Shown here: piece by piece, positions 58,413 through 64,000 of the stretch | How the letters are laid out: each line of letters opens with the position of its first letter | Numbering within the stretch: position 1 is the stretch's first letter | Source of the DNA: Cadophora sp. MPI-SDFR-AT-0126 | Taxonomy: Eukaryota; Ascomycota; Leotiomycetes; Helotiales; Ploettnerulaceae | Direction: 5' to 3' | Assembly (NCBI GenBank): GCA_020747065.1 | Contig: JAGMVK010000008.1 | Coordinates: 1,736,001 to 1,800,000, forward strand | DNA: 64,000 nucleotides | Translations under genes and position numbers: made by a program | Notes under the pieces: generated by a model | The model's input: only the letters and a program-made list of their open reading frames with translations | Database searches by the model: none | What the model was told of the DNA's origin: nothing

Positions 58413-58698
58413 ATGGATAAGATAGGCACTAGAGGAAAGAAGATGAAGGAAATGCATGTAGCTATATAGATATTGAGATACTGGTATCATTTGTTCTATT
58501 TGGTCGTCGGAATGCTGACAATTCTGCACGGGCTGATTGTTTACCTTTGGCAAGCTCGCTTCCAGATCCGCTCTATTTATATGTAGACAAACGAAGCATG
58601 ATTGAACACCGTGTTTGGGGGACAAACCATCGTCACCAAACCGACAAATCAAACAGGAACGGATTGGAAAGCATTGTTGCGAAAGGGTATCATTCATC

Positions 58699-60636
58699 TC
58701 ACCGCAACTCTACCCTCACAATCGCCTCTAAGCCATCAACCAAATTCCCTACCTGTCTCGTGCCATCCTCGATCTCAACCTCTCTTTTCATCCACTTTCC
58801 TTTCTCTCTCCTAGCAGCAATTTCCTCATCAATTATCTCCTTATCCTCATCATCATCCTCAAACTCCTCATAACCAGCCACAGGGTCCCACTCTCCTGTT
58901 TCCCAGATCAGACTTAGCGACAGGGGCCGGACCCCGAGCATCTTGCCTACAAGCCCTTTGACACGATACACGTCAAATGACATGGGGATTTCCCCCTCGA
59001 GCCTGATCTCTTCCGTCTGACCTACTCGGCTGTTTGGTGGGAGGCAGAACGTGAATTTGATCAAACGAGCCTCCAGGAAGTTTGGATTGATGATTCCTGC
59101 TTCCTTTCGGACGATTGTAGGTGCACCGTGTTTTTCGCAGAGCTCTGCATATCGAGGATGACGAGCGACCACGTCTGGCTCTTTACTCTCCGGTGCTTCG
59201 GATATCTCTCTGGTAATTTGAGACAGGTAGAACATCTCTGAATTGGTGCGATCTGCTGCCGTGATTTTGCTGAAATTCAACATCTCCAGATTTCGAATTC
59301 GTGCCAGGGTGAGCATGTATGAATCATCCATGCTCGAAAATGATCCTGCATCTTTGCTGCTCCGATAGATCGGGTTGTGTGCGAATCGGAGAGCTGTCAT
59401 ACCGGGGAAAACATGGTCCAAGTTGTTGACAAACTTCCACTCACAGACGGCGTTGTAGGACAGGTCGACATACTTCAACTGCTTGCCAAATGACGGAAGC
59501 TGTGAAATCTCGTAGGGTTCTTCAGCGATTTTTGAGATTTCGTTCCCCTTCAGCCGCAAGACCTCAAGAGATTTCAGCTCTCTTAGTACAATGACATCGG
59601 TGATACTTTGAAAAGCGTTGTATTCCAGCGTAAGTGATGTGAGTCCCTCCACTTGCAGAGGCTGACCTAGTTGCTTGAAGCCATTCATTGAAGCCTCAAG
59701 CGTCTTGAGTCGTTGGAATTGGGCCACAATACCGATGATCCAGTGCCAATCCAGAAACATTTCATCCATTGACAGGTCCGTGACCTTTGTAAATGCGGAG
59801 ACGTGGGGTCTGTCCACGAATAGACGAGAATCCTCGAAGACATCTTGAAAACGATTTCCGCTGTGACCATTAGCGTCCTGGTATTGACATGTCTCAAGAG
59901 GTAATTTGCCTAATTCTCAGATTCTTCAAACTCTCGAGCTCAGAGCAGATCTTCGCCACCTCCGAAAAAGTAGTGAAAAGATTCCTACTCAGGTCCAGTT
60001 CTTCGATTTTGGGACATGTAGTCCGGATTTCATGAGGGGAATTTTCGGCATTGTTGACCCGCTGGCCATCGACTAAGACAATTTTCAACTCATGGAGTCG
60101 AGCTTGCTGAGCTCTAATCTTGTCAAAACCAATTTCCTCCACGGTCTTTCCAGAGATGACGATCTCATCCGAATCATCTGTCGTTGACGGCGTACCATAC
60201 TTCTCTCTTACTGCATCAACGAAGGATTGCTCTGGGTCAGCAGCCCAAGATGACGAGAGGACAAAAGATGCAGCAGTCGGCGAAGAGCTTAAGCCTACAC
60301 TGATATTTAGGCACAATATCTCAAAAGAGGTAGTTGATGTGATTGTAGCATAACTTACAGGTGAAATATCTTTTGCCTTGATGAACGCCATCGTGTTTGC
60401 CTTTCAAGTCATCCCACTCGACCCCGAGATACTCTTTATCTGACTTGGTACCTTCTACTGCCCCGATGTAGCGGACAGTACACAATCGGCCTTTGAGAGA
60501 TAGTCGTTTGCCTGTCTCATGTCAGTGTCAAAAGTGGTATGGCGTGAATGCATCCTGAAAATATTTATGCGTAGGATTGAGGCCCTGAGTTCAGTCTGTA
60601 TATGATTCTCTTACCTACATAGTACATGGACGACAT
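58699..60636 (-). CDS. PAC2: Tubulin-specific chaperone E (tubulin cofactor E, Pac2)
   Basis: Four exons (60636-60615, 60511-60359, 60294-59910, 59860-58699) give 573 residues. An N-terminal CAP-Gly domain (LCTVRYIGAV...YLGVEWDD, GKHDG at 45-49, YFTC) is followed by leucine-rich repeats (about 150-380, for example ELDLSRNLFTTF, LKNLRISGNRF, LEVLRLKGNEI and LKYVDLSYNAV). A ubiquitin-like domain lies at the C-terminus (about 480-573). This is the full TBCE architecture, needed to assemble alpha/beta-tubulin dimers. The start is the Met of MSSMYYVGK; an upstream in-frame Met at 60747 would add 37 residues. Intron 3 (59909-59861) begins GCAAAT: only a GC-AG splice gives NLRIS|GNRFQDV. It is head-to-head with SF3A2. 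Confidence 0.92.
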
Positions 60637-60835
60637 ATCTTGTGAAAGCTTAGCTTTCCAGGATACTCTGATGTGGTTGTCTGGGTTAATGAGCGGCGAA
60701 ATTGCAGCCTTGGGAAAAGGCTGAGACTCGGCTACAGCCGAGCTCATTTTCTTGAGACCTCTAGTTCTCTCTTGTCAACGTCGACTTGACAACCCTCTCC
60801 ACACCAGCACAACAAAACATCCAACCTACACCAAG

Positions 60836-61570
60836 ATGGATTACCAGAATCGCGCTGGTTCGAAGTTTGGCGGCGGAGGCGTCGCCTCAACCTCAGCAAC
60901 CAACGCCGACCGTCGCGAGCGTCTACGCAAACTCGCGCTCGAGACCATCGACCTCGACAAAGACCCCTACTTCTTCAAGAACCACGTCGGATCCTTCGAA
61001 TGTCGTCTCTGCCTGACAGTCCACCAAAATGACGGCTCCTATCTCGCCCACACACAGGGTCGCAAGCATCAAACCAACCTAGCGCGCCGCGCAGCGAAGG
61101 AACAGAAGGAAGGACGACCTGGTCTGGATCCCGTTACGGGCATGCCAATTGGAATGGTCGGCGCGCAGGTTGCGGTCAAGAGGAACATCGTGAAGATTGG
61201 TAGACCTGGATATAAGATCACGAAGACGAGAGATCCGGTTACGAGACAGCAGGGCTTGGTTTTCCAGTTACAATATCCTGAGATTGCGCCTGATGTCACG
61301 CCGAAGGTTAGATTCATGAGTGCTTTTGAGCAGAAGGTCGATGATCCTCCCGACAAGAACTTTCAGTACATGTTAGTCGCTGCAGAGCCGTATGAGACTT
61401 GTGGGTTCAAGCTGCAGGCGCGAGAGGTGGACCGTACGAATGATCGGTACTATACGTGGTGGGATCCGGATTTGAAGGAATTCTGGGTTCAGGTCATGTT
61501 CAAGACGGAGAGAGAGGAGAGATACAGCGGGGTGCCCGGTTTGGCTCCCTCGGGACTTTCAAGGCGATGA
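60836..61570 (+). CDS. PRP11: Splicing factor 3A subunit 2 (Prp11/SAP62)
   Basis: A single exon of 244 residues. After MDYQNRAGSKFGGGGVAS comes a charged helix and then a matrin-type C2H2 zinc finger (about 60-84, CRLCLTVHQNDGSYLAHTQ then KH). The conserved Prp11/SF3A2 core follows, with NIVKIGRPGYKITKTRDP, QGLVFQLQYPEIAP, EPYETCGFKLQAREVD and YTWWDPDLKEFWVQVMFK. This subunit of the U2 snRNP SF3a complex acts in branch-site recognition and pre-spliceosome assembly. The protein lacks the long proline-rich C-terminus of animal SF3A2, as is usual in fungi. Its start lies about 200 bp from the start of the divergent tubulin cofactor gene. Confidence 0.96.
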   Translation: MDYQNRAGSKFGGGGVASTSATNADRRERLRKLALETIDLDKDPYFFKNHVGSFECRLCLTVHQNDGSYLAHTQGRKHQTNLARRAAKEQKEGRPGLDPVTGMPIGMVGAQVAVKRNIVKIGRPGYKITKTRDPVTRQQGLVFQLQYPEIAPDVTPKVRFMSAFEQKVDDPPDKNFQYMLVAAEPYETCGFKLQAREVDRTNDRYYTWWDPDLKEFWVQVMFKTEREERYSGVPGLAPSGLSRR

Positions 61571-62025
61571 AGGATGGGTCTCATTGCGCGGAGTTTGGGT
61601 GTTACGATATGGAAAGGTCTATTTCATAGAGGACCTCAAGGTTGCTGGAGTTTTTATTGATTGTATTGAGATGGGGCTCTGCTACATATCATGCATGTGT
61701 CAATTCTAAGACTGCGCCCTGAAATGCAAAACAAGCTCTTTGAGGAATCATGCAAGAAATGCCCGTCCCTGCCCATTGCAGTTATGTACGCGTTTATGAT
61801 CACCCGAAGTGTCATATCTTGATAGTCAACGACCCACTGGTCTGGCCCGAGAATGGCGATGTGCCCAAATGGTATCCGAGAGAACTCCCTTGGTAGGAGA
61901 GCAATAATGTGAAATGCGCAGAACTTTACACAAATAAGTATAATCCAGAGTGCCAGGCATAGAATGCAACAGATGGATGTACATGCGCGGGTATTGTTGC
62001 TGATGTCTATGGACGACGATCAGGA
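61571..62025. other. Intergenic between convergent genes
   Basis: Shared 3' flank of SF3A2 (plus) and the NDR kinase (minus). No feature recognised. Confidence 0.5.
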
Positions 62026-64000
62026 TTAACGACTGTTCTTGTTGAAATCGTCAAATCTCTTGAAGGTGTAGCCGATGAAAGGTAAGCTCATCTCGGGCTG
62101 CTCAATGCGCGGTCCATTGGCAGCAGCTTGAGCCTTCAAGTGCGTAGCGTTGTCGGTTTGGTCGATCTCGTCGGTCGGGAAGTAAGTTGTATCAACGTTC
62201 GAAGCGAGCTTGGGTTCGAATGGTGCTCGAATGCGACGGAGACTGTCGAAGTCAACGCCACGGAAGAACTTGTGAGATTTGATTTCATCGGCTCCTCCTC
62301 GGCCCAACCGATTCTCAGTGTTGCACACAAGACTAGAAAGGTTAGCTGAGGCTGAAAATTGTAGCGCTTTTGACATACCTTCGAATCAAGTTTTCAGCTT
62401 CAGGACCTAATTGAACATCTTCCGGAAAGTAGAGTGATTGGCGCCAGTTTACAATCTTTCGGTAGGTGTCGTGTGCATCCTCAGCACAGAAAGGAGGCCA
62501 TCCAATTTGACATTCGAACATGATCGTACCCAAACTCCACCAATCACAGTCTTGGGCATATCCATGACCACCGAAAATCTCTGGAGCAATGTAATCAGGC
62601 GTTCCGACAGTGGAGTACGCCATGACTCTCCGGGACTTTCTCCAGTCATTAATCACCCCACGATTGCTGACTGTCAGGTTGATTTGGTCCAGGTTTACAG
62701 AGTTCCGGTTTGCTGGTCGATTGGACTTTCCTTGGAGAAGTTGCTGGTAGTACGAATTGTCATGTAGCTTGTGGAAACCGGTCGATAAACCAAAATCGGT
62801 CAGCTTTACATGCCCCCCACGATCAAGCAAGATATTGTCGGGCTTGATATCACTGTTGATAAGTTAGCCTGGCTTTCTCTCTGCAAGTTGACATTTGACG
62901 GGTCTTGCTATGATAGATTCTACTTGCCGATGAATGAAGCCATATTTGTGAACCGCCTCGATAGCCAGGACAATCTCAGCAATGTAGAATCGAGTAATAT
63001 CCTCAGAGAAGATCTCGTACTTGATTAACATTGTCATCAAATCACCTCCAGGCAAGAACTCCATCAGCATGTAAAGGAAGTCGTAATCCTGGAAAGTGGT
63101 GTAAAGCTTCACAACCCAAGGACTGTCGGATTCTGCAAGGATATCTCTTTCTGCACGAACGTGGGCCAGCTGGTCTTTCTTGAACATTTCACTCTTAATG
63201 AGTGACTTCATAGCGTAGACCTTGCCATCCTGCTTCTTCTGTACGAGCTTCACTTCTCCAAAGGCACCCTTTCCGATAATTTTCAGAGTTTGGTAGTTTT
63301 CTGGAGAATCTTTAGTCCGCAAAAATCGTAGATATTTGCCTTCTTGCTTTCCAGCATTCGACCAGGTCTGCTCTCGTCTTGATTGTGATTGATTTGGATC
63401 TCCCAACCGTTGTTCCATCTCGCTTTGACTACGAGTGAATGTCAGCTAGGCTGCAACTAAAAATGTAGAAAAGTACTTTGACGCTTTTGTCAAAATATTC
63501 TTACCGAACATTACGATCTCGGGCTCTCTTGACGCTATCTTTGAAAAATGCCTCCGCAAGCGATGCACACTTCTTCTGATTTGTCTGTGCCAACGATCCG
63601 TATCGGTCCGGGTTCCTCTCCGGAGCTGGCTGGAATTCTGGCCAATTCTGTTGTGGGGCAGAGGGCATAGGTGCGTTCAGATAACTGTTATAGGCAGCTT
63701 GTTGTCCAGTTGCACCAGCTGTTCGTGGCCGTTGACCTGGAGAGGGTTGACGGTTGCCATATGGGGAAGCCCGTCCACCAAGGTTCTGGTGAGAGAATTG
63801 ATGAACCAGACCATTGGTGGCATCGGCAACTGGAGCCGGGCGTTGTTGGTAGGAAGCTTGAGGAGCTTGAGGAGCCTGCTGGTAGTTCGACGACGAGCTC
63901 GACGGGGGCTGCTGAGGATAGTTGGGAGGGTATGGGTTGTTCATGAAGTATCCTGACGGAGCGAATCCTGTTCCATACGACTGCTGTTGCTGGGCCTGGG
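62026..64000 (-). CDS. cot-1: NDR-family kinase Cot-1 (partial; N-terminus beyond window)
   Basis: Exons visible: up to 64000-63505, 63428-62928, 62852-62379 and 62332-62026. The N-terminal part is Gln/Pro/Ser-rich and open to the window edge, so the true start lies outside. A helix with [21 protein letters not shown] matches the Mob-binding region of NDR kinases. The kinase domain has [32 protein letters not shown] and DFGLSTG. The long insert in the activation segment leading to [20 protein letters not shown] is the NDR/LATS hallmark. The tail ends with the hydrophobic motif [12 protein letters not shown]. This matches Cot-1/Cbk1/Orb6, which controls hyphal tip growth and polarity. The intron between FIHR and DIKPDN needs a GC donor (GCAAGT, 62927) with acceptor at 62853. 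Confidence 0.95.

Noticed and set aside
58413..58697. N-terminal extension of the CCCH gene
   Set aside because: Cys/His/Gln-rich translation without domain character; it reads as leader sequence upstream of the better Met at 58412.

Overview
The window is nuclear DNA of a filamentous ascomycete fungus. The evidence is dense genes on both strands, many short introns (about 45-75 nt, mostly GT...CTRAC/CTGAC...AG), and fungal versions of Sch9, Cot-1/NDR, Rsc7, Atp14 and Nar1. Protein flavour suggests Pezizomycotina, possibly Leotiomycetes; that placement is an inference. All exon structures were built by eye from splice sites and reading-frame continuity. Every multi-exon model given closes on a length divisible by three unless stated.

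1-6.6 kb: a coiled-coil protein and a small acidic protein, both minus strand and unrecognised, followed by about 2 kb without a supported gene. 6.6-12.3 kb: the most striking locus, a ten-exon gene for about 1,653 residues. It joins N-terminal beta-grasp-like segments, a von Willebrand A (vWA) domain, a U-box (E3) and a complete ubiquitin-conjugating (E2) domain. The U-box and a ubiquitin-like segment sit inside the vWA domain. 13.5-17.4 kb (minus): a deaminase-fold protein whose two zinc-binding motifs are separated by nearly 290 residues, and the Rsc7/Npl6 chromatin-remodelling subunit. 20-23.2 kb: the C2 plus AGC kinase Sch9.

26.6-34.7 kb is housekeeping: ATP synthase subunit h, proteasome ATPase Rpt5 head-to-head with TFIIB, a NADAR-domain protein, and a MaoC-type hydratase ending in the peroxisomal signal SKL. 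Two copies of a 158-bp TA-flanked inverted-repeat element (MITE) lie at 18.3 and 32.0 kb. 36.3-39.2 kb holds a decaying EF-hand gene with a lost start codon, an in-frame TGA and a frame slip.

40-50 kb: a three-LIM protein, an MCT-like MFS transporter tail-to-tail with a hemerythrin-domain protein, a small unrecognised protein and a SUZ-domain protein. 50-64 kb: Nar1 (cytosolic Fe-S assembly), a four-helix membrane protein, a pyridoxal-reductase-like aldo/keto reductase, a three-finger C2H2 protein, a CCCH protein, tubulin cofactor E, splicing factor SF3A2 and the 3' part of the NDR kinase Cot-1. Four genes in this last stretch need GC-AG introns to keep conserved protein segments in frame, which is unusually many. 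No tRNA gene, CRISPR array or intact transposase gene was seen.
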